DNA of 64,000 nucleotides from an uncultured Litoreibacter sp. (GCA_947493265.1 CANLQL010000002.1:124001-188000); one strand, 5' to 3'. Positions 28,082 through 39,334 are shown, numbered from the stretch's first letter. Notes: generated by a model not told the origin, from the sequence alone. Translations and numbers: made by a program.

Positions 28082-29656
28082 CTATTGCTTGGTGATACGG
28101 CCTTCGACCATTGGTTCAACCGGGCCTTGTGCGGCCATGTATTCGGCCAACACGTCTGCCACATCGGGGCCAAAGTCGTAGACGTTTTTGGCATCCAAGA
28201 ACATTTTGAACCCGTCGCCGCCATTGCGCACGAAGTTGTTGGACACAACGCCGTACATCTTGGCCGGATCGATGGATGTAAATCCGTCGCCCATATCAAC
28301 CATGACTTCCTGAATGCGGCCCTCATTCGGGGCCACGGATGGATCCCAGACAAATTTCAGACCGGCAACCTGTGGGAAGCGGCCTTTGACCTCCTCCACC
28401 TGGCTCACGCCATTTTCCAGCGCGTCGATGATCGTCTGGCCAGAGACCTGGAACGTGGACAGCGTGTTCTGGAACGGAAGCACGGTCAGCACTTCGCCCT
28501 TTGTCACCTCGCCCGCATCGATGGAGGCCCGGATGCCGCCAGAATTCGCAATCGCGATCTGGATGCCTTGGTCTTTTACCCGTGCCAGCATCGCATCGGC
28601 CACAAGGTTGCCCATCGCGCATTCCTCAACGCGGCAGACCGCCCGGTCGCCTTCAATCGCGCCACCAGCTTGGGCCACGACCTCGTTGCGAATCTCATCC
28701 AAAGGGGCGGCCATTTCAGCGATACGCGCTTTCGTGGTCTCATCTTCCCCGACATTGCCGTCGATGATCAGCGGTTCGCCCGCGGCTTCCGTGATGTTGC
28801 CCGCGTCATCAAATGTGATGTTCAGCTCCCCCAGAAACTTGCCATAGGCATAGGCTTGCACAATCGCCGTGTCGCCGACCATCACCGGATAGACATCCAC
28901 CGCGCGTTCCTGCGTATTGGACAGAAGCGTGTTGGAATGCCCGCCCACGATCACGTCAACGCCGGTGGTGTTTGCGGCCACAACCTTGTCGACCTCAAAG
29001 CCCGAATGGCTCAGCACGATGATCTTGTTCACGCCCTCTGCGGTCAGCTTGTCAACTTCGCCCTGAACGGCGTCGGACGGATCGGTGAACGTGATATTTG
29101 GCCCCGGAGAGGCCAGGTCAGGCGTATCCTGCGGTGTCAGACCGATCATGCCAATCTTTTCGCCGCCGCGCTCAATCACGGTGGATTTCATCAACTTGCC
29201 CGCCAAGGCAGGTTCCCCCGAGACATCGGCGTTTGACATCAAGACCGGGAAATTCACCGCATCCATGAAGCCCGCCAGAACTTCTGGCCCGTCGTCAAAT
29301 TCGTGGTTGCCCACGGTCATGCCGTCATAGCCCAGCTTGTTCATCATCTCGGCGGCAAGCTTGCCTTTGTAATAGGTGTAGAACAGCGTGCCTTGGAACT
29401 GGTCGCCGCCATCCACCAAAATGGAATTGTTCGACCGTGCGCGTGCATCTGCAACGGCTGTGACCAGACGGGCAGAGCCGCCAAAGCATTCGCCTGCGTC
29501 ATTGTCCTCGGCCGAACAGCCGCTGTCATATTTGCTGATCGGTTCAAACCGCGCGTGAAAGTCGTTGGTGTGCAGAATGGTCAAAGTGTAATCCGCGCTG
29601 GCCAGCGTAGTTGTGGCGGCCAAAGCTGCGGCTGTGGTCAATAAACGTGTGATCAT
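28082..29656 (-). CDS. Periplasmic 5'-nucleotidase / UshA-type metallophosphatase
   Basis: Dephosphorylates nucleotides outside the cytoplasmic membrane. The 524-residue protein has a signal peptide (MITRLLTTAAALAATTTLASA), then the dinuclear metal motifs TNDFHARFEP, DGGDQFQG, GNHEFDDG, LSHSGF and GGHSNT within the first 250 residues. The C-terminal 5'-nucleotidase domain shows NSGGIRASIDAGEVTKG. The start at 29656 is set by the signal peptide and an AGGGGGA box; the longer open frame is not coding. It could scavenge phosphate and nucleosides for the salvage enzymes encoded at 7-11 kb. Confidence 0.92.
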   Translation of the reverse strand: MITRLLTTAAALAATTTLASADYTLTILHTNDFHARFEPISKYDSGCSAEDNDAGECFGGSARLVTAVADARARSNNSILVDGGDQFQGTLFYTYYKGKLAAEMMNKLGYDGMTVGNHEFDDGPEVLAGFMDAVNFPVLMSNADVSGEPALAGKLMKSTVIERGGEKIGMIGLTPQDTPDLASPGPNITFTDPSDAVQGEVDKLTAEGVNKIIVLSHSGFEVDKVVAANTTGVDVIVGGHSNTLLSNTQERAVDVYPVMVGDTAIVQAYAYGKFLGELNITFDDAGNITEAAGEPLIIDGNVGEDETTKARIAEMAAPLDEIRNEVVAQAGGAIEGDRAVCRVEECAMGNLVADAMLARVKDQGIQIAIANSGGIRASIDAGEVTKGEVLTVLPFQNTLSTFQVSGQTIIDALENGVSQVEEVKGRFPQVAGLKFVWDPSVAPNEGRIQEVMVDMGDGFTSIDPAKMYGVVSNNFVRNGGDGFKMFLDAKNVYDFGPDVADVLAEYMAAQGPVEPMVEGRITKQ

Positions 29657-29788
29657 GGCTTGATCCCCCTGATGTTCTGATGGCTCCACAGTGGCGCGAC
29701 TGCGCGTGGGAGTCAAAGCGCAATCCCAGGTTGGCGCAACGTCACTATGACATTGACCAAGAGTGCCTAAAAAGGCATCTGAACGCTC

Positions 29789-30127
29789 ATGTTGATTTAC
29801 AAGATACTTCGTGGGCCGGAATGGGCGGACCTTCAGGAAAACGGCAAAAGCGCCGGTGCGCCGATTGATGTCGCCGATGGCTACGTCCATTTTTCCACCG
29901 GCAATCAGGTCGGTGGGACCCTGGCCAAACATTTCGCCGGCGAAGATAGCTTGGTGCTGTTGGGGGTCGAAGCGGACACGCTTGGCGATGATCTGAAGTG
30001 GGAGGTTTCTCGCGGCGACGCACTTTTTCCACATCTTTACAGAGAGTTACGTCTAAGCGACATCACCTTCATTCAGGAGCTCGGCCCGCCGGATCAGAAA
30101 AACCGCACCAAAGGGATCGCATTTTGA
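29789..30127 (+). CDS. DUF952-family protein
   Basis: A 112-residue soluble protein of the conserved DUF952 family: [49 protein letters not shown] at the N-terminus, and a C-terminal [13 protein letters not shown]. The family's biochemical role is not established. The gene overlaps the TTG start of pyrD by three bases (TTGA), so the two are translationally coupled. Confidence 0.88.
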   Translation: MLIYKILRGPEWADLQENGKSAGAPIDVADGYVHFSTGNQVGGTLAKHFAGEDSLVLLGVEADTLGDDLKWEVSRGDALFPHLYRELRLSDITFIQELGPPDQKNRTKGIAF

Positions 30128-31179
30128 GTGTTTTGGAACAGTTGGGCTTGCGCGCGCTGCGAAGCTTGGATCCTGAAACCGCCCATGGGTTGGGCCTCAA
30201 AGCTCTGCACACGCCGTTGGCCCCGCTGCCCGGCCCGGTTGAAAGCGACCGTTTGCGGGTAGAGCTTGCGGGTCTCGATCTGCCCAACCCGGTGGGGCTT
30301 GCAGCCGGGTTCGACAAAAACGCGGAGGCCGTCGGCCCGCTGATGCGCGCAGGCTTCGGGTTTCTTGAGGTGGGGGCCGCCACACCGCGTCCGCAACCAG
30401 GCAACCCGAAACCGCGCCTTTTTCGCCTGAGCGAAGATCGCGCCGCGATCAACCGGTTTGGCTTTAACAATGACGGCATGGACCAGATTGCGCGACGGCT
30501 GGCAAGACGCCCCGCCGGCATCCCCGTGGGTCTGAATTTGGGGGCCAATAAAGACAGCAGCGACCGGGCTGCGGATTTTGCCAAAGTGCTCGCCCATTGT
30601 GGCCCGCATGTGGATTTTGCCACCGTCAACGTGTCCTCCCCCAACACCGAAAAGCTGCGCGATCTGCAGGGCCGCGCCGCTTTGGCATCCTTGCTCGCCG
30701 GTGTGATGGAGGCGCGCGCAAACCTCGCCACTCCGATCCCGATATTCTTGAAAATCGCGCCCGATCTCACCCCGGACGAGCTCGCGGAAATCGCGGAGGT
30801 CGCACTGGACGCAAACCTGCACGCGATCATTGCCACCAACACGACGCTCGCGCGCGACGATCTGGAAAGCGCGCATAAGTCGCAAGCAGGCGGCCTTTCC
30901 GGCCAACCCCTCTTTGAAAAATCCACCCGCGTACTTGCACAATTGTCCAAGCTCACCGACGGAAAGATCCCGCTGATCGGTGTCGGCGGTGTCGCATCGG
31001 CCCAACAGGCCTACACAAAACTCAAGGCGGGCGCTTCGGCCGTGCAGCTCTATACCGGCATGGTCTATGGCGGCCTCAGTCTCGCTCAATCCATCCCGGA
31101 TCAACTCGACGCGCTGCTCGCCCAAAACGACCAGACCGCAACAACAGCCATAGGCTCAGATCGCGCCGCCTGGCTTTAA
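30124..31179 (+). CDS. pyrD: Dihydroorotate dehydrogenase (quinone), class 2
   Basis: Oxidises dihydroorotate to orotate with electrons passed to quinone; membrane-associated through its N-terminal helices. The 351-residue protein has [16 protein letters not shown] near 60, [10 protein letters not shown] near 120, [12 protein letters not shown] near 185 (the catalytic Ser region) and the FMN phosphate-binding IPLIGVGGV near 290. The start appears to be TTG at 30124 inside the DUF952 stop (TTGA), with AAAGGGA upstream; no ATG gives a proper N-terminus. The dispersed repeat and a GC hairpin follow directly. Confidence 0.93.
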   Translation: MSVLEQLGLRALRSLDPETAHGLGLKALHTPLAPLPGPVESDRLRVELAGLDLPNPVGLAAGFDKNAEAVGPLMRAGFGFLEVGAATPRPQPGNPKPRLFRLSEDRAAINRFGFNNDGMDQIARRLARRPAGIPVGLNLGANKDSSDRAADFAKVLAHCGPHVDFATVNVSSPNTEKLRDLQGRAALASLLAGVMEARANLATPIPIFLKIAPDLTPDELAEIAEVALDANLHAIIATNTTLARDDLESAHKSQAGGLSGQPLFEKSTRVLAQLSKLTDGKIPLIGVGGVASAQQAYTKLKAGASAVQLYTGMVYGGLSLAQSIPDQLDALLAQNDQTATTAIGSDRAAWL

Positions 31180-31228
31180 CTTCTTCTTGCCGAAAATACC
31201 TCCGGGGCGTGGGGCAGCGCCCCACAAA
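31171..31228. repeat. Dispersed AAGAAGAAG element, copy C, with GC hairpin
   Basis: A 58-bp unit matching 35001-35058 with about four transitions. It holds CTTCTTCTTGCCGAAAATAC followed by CTCC and a perfect 7-bp hairpin (GTGGGGC-AGC-GCCCCAC, 31210-31226). It lies between the convergent ends of pyrD and the dehydratase gene. On the minus strand the hairpin precedes TATTTT, giving a terminator-like layout. Confidence 0.8.
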
Positions 31229-31237
31229 TTAATCCGG

Positions 31238-33022
31238 CTAGTGATTGTCCCGCGGCATCGATTTGCGCGCAATGTCCTGATATTTATCCGCTCCATCCAG
31301 CACCATGCCTTCGCTGAAGGGCTGCACTTTTTCGCGGAAGATCTCCTGCCAGGGCGACTGGCTGTCCGGGGCGGCCATCTTGCCGCCTGCCAAGGCTGCG
31401 CGTCGCGTCTCCAGTACCGACGGCTCCACCAGCATATCGGCGCTACATTTCCGCAAATCAATGCGTACCGTGTCGCCGGTTTCCACCAATGCCAGACCAC
31501 CGCCATCAGCCGCCTCGGGGGAGGCGTTCAGAATAGACGGTGAGCCGGATGTCCCCGATTGCCGCCCGTCGCCGACGCAAGGTAGCGCGTTTATCCCGCG
31601 TTTCAGCAAATAAGCAGGTGGGCGCATATTCACCACTTCCGCGCCGCCGGGATACCCGATCGGTCCGGCCCCGCGCATGATCAGAATGCAGTTTTCATCA
31701 ATTGCCAGGCTTTCATCGTCGATCTTATGGTGGAAATCCTCCGGCCCATCAAAGACGATCGCCCGACCTTCAAAGGCTTCCGGATCGTCTGGGTTCGACA
31801 AGTAGCGGTCGCGAAACTCCTTGGAAATGACCGAGGTTTTCATGATCGCGCTGTCGAATAAGTTCCCTTTAAGGTTAATGAAGCCCGCATCTTTCACCAA
31901 TGGCGTGTCCAGCGGTTTGATCACATCTGCATTGCTCGACACGATTTCTGCACAGTTTTCACGCATGGTTTTGCCATTCGCCGTGATCACATCAGGGTGT
32001 GGCAACAGCCCGCCCCGGATCAGCTCGCCGATCACCGCAGGTACACCGCCGGCTTGGTGATAGTCTTCGCCCAGATATTCACCTGCGGGCTGCAAATTCA
32101 CCAATAGCGGGACGTGATGGCCAAGTTGTTGCCAATCATCATTGGTTAGTGAGACATTCAAATGCCGGGCAATCCCGTTCAGGTGAATAGGCGCATTGGT
32201 CGATCCGCCAATGGCGGAATTGATCACCACTGCATTTTCAAACGCCTCCCGCGTCATGATATCAGAGGGGCGCAAATCGTCCTCGACCATCTCCACGATC
32301 CGCTTGCCGGTCTGGTAGCTGATCTGACCGCGTTCTCTGTAAGGGGCTGGAATTGCTGCAGATCCCGGCAATTGCATCCCCAAAGCTTCGGCCAGCGAAT
32401 TCATGGTCGATGCGGTGCCCATTGTGTTGCAATAGCCCACTGATGGCGCGGAAGAGGCCACAAGTTCCATGAACCCTTCATCATCAATTTCGCCGCGCGC
32501 CTGCATTTCGCGCGCCTGCCAGACAATCGATCCCGATCCCGTGCGTTTGCCGCGGAACCATCCGTTCAACATGGGTCCCACGGACAAGGCCACCGCCGGA
32601 ATATTCACCGTCGCCGCCGCCATCAAAAGCGCAGGCGTGGTCTTGTCGCAGCCAATATTCAGCACGACCCCGTCAATCGGATAGCCATAAAGCGTCTCCA
32701 CCAGAGACAGATAAGCCAGATTGCGATCCAACATCGCGGTTGGCCGTTTGCCGGTTTCCTGGATCGGATGCACGGGGATCTCAATCACTGTTCCGCCCGC
32801 CGCGATCACCCCGTCGCGTACCCGCTTGGACAGCTCGATATGATGGCGGTTGCAAGGGCTCAGATCAGACCCGGTTTGTGCAATCCCTATAATCGGCTTG
32901 CCGGATTGCAGCTCTTCGCGGGTCAGCCCGTAGTTCAGATACCGTTCCAGATACAAGGCTGTCATTTCCGGATTTTCCGGGTTGTTGAACCATTTCTGCG
33001 ATCTCAGCTTGCTCTTATCCAC
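31238..33022 (-). CDS. IlvD/Edd-family sugar-acid dehydratase (arabinonate/xylonate type)
   Basis: Dehydrates an aldonic acid to a 2-keto-3-deoxy acid with an iron-sulfur cluster. The 594-residue protein has family motifs [16 protein letters not shown] near 46, [15 protein letters not shown] near 125, [20 protein letters not shown] near 196 and [13 protein letters not shown] near 270. Cysteines in these motifs fit cluster ligation. The branch looks like pentonate dehydratases rather than IlvD (no long IlvD C-terminal motif). It follows an SDR gene on the same strand, so the two probably act on consecutive intermediates. The exact sugar is not readable. Confidence 0.85.
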   Translation of the reverse strand: MDKSKLRSQKWFNNPENPEMTALYLERYLNYGLTREELQSGKPIIGIAQTGSDLSPCNRHHIELSKRVRDGVIAAGGTVIEIPVHPIQETGKRPTAMLDRNLAYLSLVETLYGYPIDGVVLNIGCDKTTPALLMAAATVNIPAVALSVGPMLNGWFRGKRTGSGSIVWQAREMQARGEIDDEGFMELVASSAPSVGYCNTMGTASTMNSLAEALGMQLPGSAAIPAPYRERGQISYQTGKRIVEMVEDDLRPSDIMTREAFENAVVINSAIGGSTNAPIHLNGIARHLNVSLTNDDWQQLGHHVPLLVNLQPAGEYLGEDYHQAGGVPAVIGELIRGGLLPHPDVITANGKTMRENCAEIVSSNADVIKPLDTPLVKDAGFINLKGNLFDSAIMKTSVISKEFRDRYLSNPDDPEAFEGRAIVFDGPEDFHHKIDDESLAIDENCILIMRGAGPIGYPGGAEVVNMRPPAYLLKRGINALPCVGDGRQSGTSGSPSILNASPEAADGGGLALVETGDTVRIDLRKCSADMLVEPSVLETRRAALAGGKMAAPDSQSPWQEIFREKVQPFSEGMVLDGADKYQDIARKSMPRDNH

Positions 33023-33063
33023 GCTATCTCATCCATTTATTAAGGTTAACGCCCCGGTCAGAG

Positions 33064-33088
33064 GGCTTTTTTGCCAAAAATATTTCCG
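33064..33088 (-). repeat. Decayed copy of the dispersed element
   Basis: On the minus strand it reads GAAATATTTTTGGCAAAAAAG, matching the core of the other copies with several substitutions in the AAGAAGAAG half. It separates the SDR stop from the dehydratase start. Confidence 0.4.
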
Positions 33089-33095
33089 TGCCGGG

Positions 33096-34004
<909 letters not shown>

Positions 34005-34028
34005 TCACAGACTATCAAAGGGAAAGCG

Positions 34029-35003
34029 ATGAAAATACTGATACTTGGGGGCGGCGGAATGGTCGGCCAGAAACTGGCGCAGCGGCTGCTTGCAACGGGT
34101 TTGCAGGGGCACACTGACCTACAGATTACGCTTCACGATTTGGCTTTTCCCGAAAATGGCGCGCAGGTTTCCGATCAGCGGGTGGGCTCGCTGGCTGACG
34201 CTGGCAGTGTGGAGGCTTTGGCAAAGGATCGCCCTGATCTGATCTTTCATCTCGCCTCTATCGTCTCAGGCCAAGCCGAGACGGATTTCGATCTGGGCTG
34301 GAACGTCAATATGCACCCGACTTGGCGCTTGCTGGAAGCGCTGCGGGCGGAACATCTGGCCACCAATGGCGCATACCGACCCAAACTGATCTTCACCTCG
34401 TCAATTGCGGTCTTCGGCGGACCCTATCCCGACAAGATCGATGACACGTTCTTTAGTGCGCCACAAACCTCCTACGGCGCGCAAAAATCCATCTGCGAGA
34501 CGATGATTGCAGATTTTTCCCGCAAAGGTTTCATCGACGGCCTGTCGATCAGGCTGCCCACGATCTGTGTGCGCCCCGGAAAGCCAAATCTGGCCGCCAG
34601 TTCGTTCTTCTCCGGCATCATTCGGGAGCCGCTCAATGGCCAGCAAGCAATCCTGCCCGTGGCTGATACGGTGCGCCATTGGCATGCCTCCCCCCGTGCG
34701 GCCGCAGGATTTCTGACCCATGCGGCGGGGCTCGCGTTCGAAAACCTGCAGGGACGTCGGGCGCTCAATCTGCCCGGTGTTTCCTGCACCGTGGCCGAAC
34801 AGATCGAAGCCCTGCGCGATCTCGCCGGTAACGAGGTGGTGGCCCTGATCAAGCCGCAACCAGACGCGGATATCGCCAAGATCGTCTCCGGATGGCCCCG
34901 CGATTTCGACCCGCAACGCGCGCTTTCACTGGGGTTCCAGGCCGAATCCGACTTCAAGGAGATCATTCAGGTCTATCTCGACGACGACCTGCCCAATCGC
35001 TAG
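34029..35003 (+). CDS. NAD-dependent epimerase/dehydratase-fold dehydrogenase (DenD-like)
   Basis: A 324-residue extended SDR. The Rossmann motif GGGGMVG is at 8-14 and YGAQK (Y-x-x-x-K) near 150, with SSIAVFGGP before it. LPTICVRPGKPNLAASSFFSGIIREPL resembles D-erythronate dehydrogenases (DenD), which oxidise a four-carbon acid. It diverges from the SDR-dehydratase pair and shares their promoter region, so a common inducing sugar acid is likely. Start at 34029 after AAAGGGAAAG. The dispersed repeat follows its stop. Confidence 0.8.
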   Translation: MKILILGGGGMVGQKLAQRLLATGLQGHTDLQITLHDLAFPENGAQVSDQRVGSLADAGSVEALAKDRPDLIFHLASIVSGQAETDFDLGWNVNMHPTWRLLEALRAEHLATNGAYRPKLIFTSSIAVFGGPYPDKIDDTFFSAPQTSYGAQKSICETMIADFSRKGFIDGLSIRLPTICVRPGKPNLAASSFFSGIIREPLNGQQAILPVADTVRHWHASPRAAAGFLTHAAGLAFENLQGRRALNLPGVSCTVAEQIEALRDLAGNEVVALIKPQPDADIAKIVSGWPRDFDPQRALSLGFQAESDFKEIIQVYLDDDLPNR

Positions 35004-35058
35004 GCTTTAGCTTCTTCTTGCCGGAAATACCTCCGGGGTGTGGGGCAGCGCCCCACGA
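35001..35058. repeat. Dispersed AAGAAGAAG element, copy D, with GC hairpin
   Basis: Same 58-bp unit as at 31171-31228, including the 7-bp stem GTGGGGC / GCCCCAC (35040-35056). It begins at the stop codon of the DenD-like gene and lies between convergent gene ends (that gene and slyX). Confidence 0.8.
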
Positions 35059-35092
35059 ATAGCTGCGCATAGTAAAACCTCCGCGCTGTACC

Positions 35093-35296
35093 TCAGTAAT
35101 GCGGTGGTCGTTGGTCGCCGATCGTGACCGATCCGCCAGCATCTGCTTCCCGCTCCGCTTCGCGTTCCATCAGCATGCGCACGCGATTGGTCAGCAGGCG
35201 CAGTTCCCCTTCCTGGCGGGCCACAACGTCGGACAAATCATCGACGATCCGTGTCAGATGCGCGATTTTTTCTTCCAGTTCAGTGTCTGTTGCCAT
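35093..35296 (-). CDS. slyX: SlyX family protein
   Basis: A 67-residue, almost wholly coiled-coil protein (MATDTELEEKIAHLTRIVDDLSDVVARQEGELRLLTNRVRMLMEREAER) ending in the family's DQRPPHY tail. SlyX is widespread in proteobacteria and its function is unknown. The start at 35296 follows AAGGAGA. It diverges from hisS across 118 bp. Confidence 0.88.
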   Translation of the reverse strand: MATDTELEEKIAHLTRIVDDLSDVVARQEGELRLLTNRVRMLMEREAEREADAGGSVTIGDQRPPHY

Positions 35297-35414
35297 GGCA
35301 AGGTCTCCTTGATGATGAGCACATACAGCGCCCGATGCACGAATGCCACCGCTTGCTCCTTTTGCATGGCTCCGGTAAAGCCGGGCGCACAGATCAAGAC
35401 AGGAAAAATGCGCC

Positions 35415-36917
35415 ATGGCCAAAGTAAAAAAGCAGCCGCGCCCAAAGGCGGAGACGCCGAAAGGGTTCCGCGACTATTTTGGTGTCGAGGTTGAGGCCCG
35501 CCGCCGCATGCTCGACCAGATTGCGCAAGTCTACCATCTGTATGGGTTCGAGGCGCTGGAAAGTGCCGCCGTGGAAACGGTTGAAGCGCTGGGCAAATTT
35601 CTGCCCGATGTCGACCGGCCCAATGAGGGCGTGTTTGCCTGGCAGGAAGATGATGCCAAGGACAACAAGGACTGGCTGGCCCTGCGCTATGATTTGACGG
35701 CCCCCTTGGCGCGGGTGTTTGCCCAGCATCGCAATGATTTGCCGACCCCGTATCGCCGCTACGCGATGGGGCCTGTCTGGCGCAATGAAAAACCCGGTCC
35801 GGGGCGGTTTCGTCAGTTTTATCAATGTGATGCTGATACCGTCGGCGCGCCGTCTGTTGCCGCGGACGCCGAAATTTGTGCCATGCTCAGCGACACGCTG
35901 GAGGCGGTGGGCATTCCGCGCGGCGACTACATCATTCGCGTCAACAACCGCAAGGTTCTGAACGGTGTGATGGAGGTCGCAGGCTTGTCCGGCGACGACA
36001 AGGAGGCCGAGCGCGGCATCGTCCTGCGCGCCATCGACAAGCTCGACCGGCTTGGCCCTGATGGCGTGCGTGCGCTGCTGGGGCAAGGCCGCGAAGATGA
36101 AAGTGGGGATTTCACCAAAGGGGCAGGGTTGGATGATGCCCAAGCCGATGTGGTGATGGGTTTCATGGGCGCCAAACGCGCGAGCGGGGCCGACACAGTT
36201 GCCCGTCTGAACGAACTGGTCAGTGGCTCGGACATTGGTGCGCAGGGTGTGCAAGAGCTTGAAACGATTGCAGAATTGCTCTCTGCACAAGGCTATGGTC
36301 CTGACCGGATCGAGATTGACCCCTCCGTCGTACGGGGCCTTGGCTACTATACCGGCCCGGTCTACGAGGCCGAATTGACCTTTGAGATCAAGGATGAAAA
36401 AGGCAGGCCACGCCAGTTTGGGTCTGTTGCGGGCGGTGGACGCTACGACGATTTGGTCAAGCGTTTCACAGGCCAGGAAGTCCCAGCCACAGGCGTGTCC
36501 ATCGGCGTTGATCGTCTGTTGGTGGCGCTGCAGGCGAAAGGCCGGATGGCACAAACCTCCCCAGGCCCAGTGATCGTGACGGTTATGGATCGCGACCGGA
36601 TGTCGGAATACCAGAAAATGGTCGGCGAATTGCGCGCGGCAGGTATCCGGGCAGAGGTCTATTTGGGCAACCCGAAAAACTTCGGCAACCAGTTGAAATA
36701 CGCCGATAAACGTGCCAGCCCGGTTGCGGTGATCGAAGGATCGGATGAGGCGGCGCGCGGTGTGGTGCAGATCAAGGATCTGGTTCTTGGCGCAAAGATT
36801 GCCGAGACCGCAACCCATGAGGAATGGAAAGACCAGCCTGCGCAGCGCGAAGTGGCGCGCGCGGACCTTGTCGCGGAAATTGCCAAAATGATCGCGGCAA
36901 ATGAAGGGCAAGGCTAG
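35415..36917 (+). CDS. hisS: Histidyl-tRNA synthetase
   Basis: Charges tRNA-His. The 500-residue class II synthetase has motif 1 near the N-terminus ([21 protein letters not shown]), motif 2 ([32 protein letters not shown] near 115), the histidine-binding motifs [14 protein letters not shown] near 305 and [13 protein letters not shown] near 335, and a C-terminal anticodon-binding domain from about 385. It forms an operon with hisZ, a paralog of its catalytic domain, whose GTG start overlaps the hisS stop by one base. Confidence 0.96.
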   Translation: MAKVKKQPRPKAETPKGFRDYFGVEVEARRRMLDQIAQVYHLYGFEALESAAVETVEALGKFLPDVDRPNEGVFAWQEDDAKDNKDWLALRYDLTAPLARVFAQHRNDLPTPYRRYAMGPVWRNEKPGPGRFRQFYQCDADTVGAPSVAADAEICAMLSDTLEAVGIPRGDYIIRVNNRKVLNGVMEVAGLSGDDKEAERGIVLRAIDKLDRLGPDGVRALLGQGREDESGDFTKGAGLDDAQADVVMGFMGAKRASGADTVARLNELVSGSDIGAQGVQELETIAELLSAQGYGPDRIEIDPSVVRGLGYYTGPVYEAELTFEIKDEKGRPRQFGSVAGGGRYDDLVKRFTGQEVPATGVSIGVDRLLVALQAKGRMAQTSPGPVIVTVMDRDRMSEYQKMVGELRAAGIRAEVYLGNPKNFGNQLKYADKRASPVAVIEGSDEAARGVVQIKDLVLGAKIAETATHEEWKDQPAQREVARADLVAEIAKMIAANEGQG

Positions 36918-37999
36918 TGGCCAGTGCGGCGGCGCGGGCTGAGGCGGCACGCCTGACGGCGCATTTTCAAGCCGCCGGAGCGATCTCGGTAGAGGCCGAT
37001 TTGCTGCAACCGGCCGAGGTGCTTTTGGACCTTTACGGCGAAGATATTCGCGGGCGGGCCTATGTCACGCAGGACCCGGTTCGGGGCGAGGTGATGCTGC
37101 GCCCGGATTTCACCGTACCAGTGGTCCAGATGCATATGTCAGACGGGGCGGAGCCTGCGCGCTACACCTATGAAGGTGATGTGTTTCGGATGCAGCAAGC
37201 TGGTACGGGCCGCGCGTCGGAATACCTTCAAGTGGGTTTTGAGCTGTTTGATCGCGACAACCCGGCGCAGGCGGACGCGGAAGTGTTTGCGCTTTTTAAT
37301 CAAGCGCTTGAGAAGTTTTCAATGCGATGCGTTACCGGGGATATCGGCCTGCTGAAAGCCGCGGTTGAAGGTTTGTCGACGTCAGATCACCGCCGGGCCG
37401 CGCTGCTGCGCCACATCTGGCGACCCACCCGGTTTCGCGCACTTCTGGATCGGTTTTCGGGCAAGGGACCTGATCCGAAAGGGCGGGCCAGAACGCTGGA
37501 CGCCTTGGCCAAAACCCCGGCCCGTGAATTGGTCGATGCGGTGGCAGAACAGCCCGGTCTTCGCACCGCGAGCGATGTTGCGGCGCGTCTCAACCTGTTG
37601 GCCGAAGACGCAAGCGTGCCAGACTTGCCCGCCGCTGAGTATGAGGCGGTAGGTGCGTTGCTGACCTTGTCCCAGATGATGCCCGATGCGCTGGAGGAAT
37701 TGCGCGACATATCGAAGGTTCTGCCAGCAATTTCGCCTGCGATTTCTGGGATGGAGGCGCGGATGGCGGCGCTGAAAGCCCGGGGTATTGATCCAGCCAA
37801 TCTGCCGTTTGAAGGCAGCTACGGACGGACAAATATGGAATATTATGACGGCTTTGTTTTTGGATTTTACGCAGCAGACGGGGCCAGCCCGGTGGCGTCT
37901 GGTGGGCGATACGATGCGCTGACCCGGGTCTTGGGGCAGGGGCGCGAAATTCCCGCAGTAGGCGGGGTCATTCGCCCCGAGATGACGGCGTTGCTATGA
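36917..37999 (+). CDS. hisZ: ATP phosphoribosyltransferase regulatory subunit
   Basis: HisZ resembles the catalytic core of histidyl-tRNA synthetase but instead activates short HisG and mediates histidine feedback. The 360-residue protein keeps the class II fold (VMLRPDFTVPVVQMHM; EGDVFRMQQAGTGRASEYLQVGFELF) but has no anticodon domain, and histidine motif A is changed (FEGSYGRTNMEYYDGFVFGF). Translation begins at GTG 36917, overlapping the hisS stop; it overlaps hisG by four bases (ATGA). Confidence 0.94.
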   Translation: MASAAARAEAARLTAHFQAAGAISVEADLLQPAEVLLDLYGEDIRGRAYVTQDPVRGEVMLRPDFTVPVVQMHMSDGAEPARYTYEGDVFRMQQAGTGRASEYLQVGFELFDRDNPAQADAEVFALFNQALEKFSMRCVTGDIGLLKAAVEGLSTSDHRRAALLRHIWRPTRFRALLDRFSGKGPDPKGRARTLDALAKTPARELVDAVAEQPGLRTASDVAARLNLLAEDASVPDLPAAEYEAVGALLTLSQMMPDALEELRDISKVLPAISPAISGMEARMAALKARGIDPANLPFEGSYGRTNMEYYDGFVFGFYAADGASPVASGGRYDALTRVLGQGREIPAVGGVIRPEMTALL

Positions 38000-38706
38000 C
38001 CATGAAGCTCGGCATCCCCTCCAAAGGTCGGTTAATGGAGGACACATTTGCATGGTTCGGCGCGCGCGGCATCACCTTGTCGCGCAGCGGCTCTGACCGT
38101 GAATATGCCGCAGAGGTTGCAGGCTTGGACGGGCTGCAATTGGTCTTGATGTCGGCAGGTGAGGTGCCGCGGGATCTGGCCGCAGGCCGCATTCATCTGG
38201 GGGTGACCGGGACCGATTTGGTGCAGGAAAAGCTGCCAATTTGGCAAGACAACGTCGCGGAGCTGGCCCCGATGGGCTTCGGATTTGCCGATCTGGTTTT
38301 GGCTGTGCCGGATTTCTGGGTCGATGTGCGCGGGTTGGACGATCTGGACGCGGTGGCCGCATCCTTTCGAAAGTCAAACGGGATGCGATTGAGAATTGCG
38401 ACGAAATATCATAGGCTTGTGCGAGAATACCTTGCCAGACACGGCGTGGCTGATTTTCAGATTATCGACAGCCAAGGCGCGACGGAGGGCGTGGTCAAAA
38501 ATCTGACGGCGGAGGTCATCGCCGACATTACCTCGACAGGTGAGACATTGAAGGCCAATCATCTGCGGGTGCTGGACGAAGAGCCGATCCTGCGCAGTCA
38601 GGCAACGTTATTTGCCAGCCGGATTGCAAATTGGGATGGCTTGAACGGACCGTTGACCCAGTTGCTTGAGGCTTTGGACTTGCAAAGGCCAGATGGTCTT
38701 TTCTGA
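37996..38706 (+). CDS. hisG: ATP phosphoribosyltransferase, short form
   Basis: First step of histidine biosynthesis: ATP plus PRPP. The 236-residue protein lacks the C-terminal regulatory domain of long HisG, consistent with the adjacent hisZ. Motifs: KLGIPSKGRLMEDT at the start, GVTGTDLVQE near 71, and the PRPP loop IADITSTGETLKAN near 172. Coupled by ATGA to hisZ. A dispersed repeat begins 31 bp after its stop, before the convergent DUF1489 gene. Confidence 0.95.
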   Translation: MTMKLGIPSKGRLMEDTFAWFGARGITLSRSGSDREYAAEVAGLDGLQLVLMSAGEVPRDLAAGRIHLGVTGTDLVQEKLPIWQDNVAELAPMGFGFADLVLAVPDFWVDVRGLDDLDAVAASFRKSNGMRLRIATKYHRLVREYLARHGVADFQIIDSQGATEGVVKNLTAEVIADITSTGETLKANHLRVLDEEPILRSQATLFASRIANWDGLNGPLTQLLEALDLQRPDGLF

Positions 38707-38736
38707 CCGACTGGGGTTTTGCGTCCGAGGGACTTT

Positions 38737-38758
38737 GAGTATTTTCAGCAAGAAGAAG
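38737..38758 (+). repeat. Dispersed AAGAAGAAG element, copy E
   Basis: Reads GAGTATTTTCAGCAAGAAG then AAG, between the convergent ends of hisG and the DUF1489 gene, four bases before the latter's stop. No GC hairpin accompanies this copy. Confidence 0.75.
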
Positions 38759-38761
38759 TGA

Positions 38762-39193
38762 TTAACGCACGCCAATATCAGCCAGTGCTGCGGCCAATTG
38801 CGGGGGCAGAGATTTTTCTTTTGCGCGGGCCTTGGTCAAATCGGAAGGCGCTTCTTCTGGTTTGAGATAGCGCCAGCCCTGGAACGGGCGCTTCAGGGCC
38901 GCTTCAGTGCGGATAATTTCAGGCTCAAACACCAGCGCGCAGCGGCGGATGCCATCACCGTGGTCATGTTCATCGAGGCGCAGGATCTTCTGACGGGCCT
39001 GGATCACACCTTTGATCACCCAGTAAATCGAGCCGCCATTGAGCAATTCCGCCTCGCGCTTTGGCCACATGCGGGTGACATGCCGGGGCAGCCCGTCAGG
39101 TGTTTTGGGACGGGGGCTGTCCTGCCATGCTTGCAGGGTTTCAACAGACTCTGTTCCGACTGACAATTTTATCAGGTTGATGTATGATGCCAC
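38762..39193 (-). CDS. DUF1489-family protein
   Basis: A 143-residue protein of the alphaproteobacterial DUF1489 family: NLIKLSVGTESVETLQAWQ near the N-terminus, HVTRMWPKREAELLNGGSIYWVIKGVIQARQKIL in the middle and RPFQGWRYLKPEEAP near the end. Function unknown. I placed the start at GTG 39193 (VASYINLIKL) because an AAGGGGG box lies seven bases upstream and the family begins there; an upstream start at 39253 would add 20 unsupported residues. Confidence 0.82.
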   Translation of the reverse strand: MASYINLIKLSVGTESVETLQAWQDSPRPKTPDGLPRHVTRMWPKREAELLNGGSIYWVIKGVIQARQKILRLDEHDHGDGIRRCALVFEPEIIRTEAALKRPFQGWRYLKPEEAPSDLTKARAKEKSLPPQLAAALADIGVR

Positions 39194-39334
39194 GACTCGC
39201 CCCCTTCGGACCTCACTACATGATATTGCGGTTTTGGTCAGGTTCAAGGGCAAGGGGTTGTGGATAACTTTTATTGACCGTGACCCCTCAGACCGCTATC
39301 TGTGATCCCCTGCCGCTCTTTTCAGGACGAAAAT

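Noticed and set aside
28085-29236. A 383-codon open frame antisense to the 5'-nucleotidase gene
   Set aside because: The sense strand has a signal peptide and all metal motifs; the antisense has none.
39194-39334. Possible cobalamin riboswitch before the B12-dependent reductase
   Set aside because: The gap is too short and I see no B12-box; the gene uses rather than makes or imports B12.
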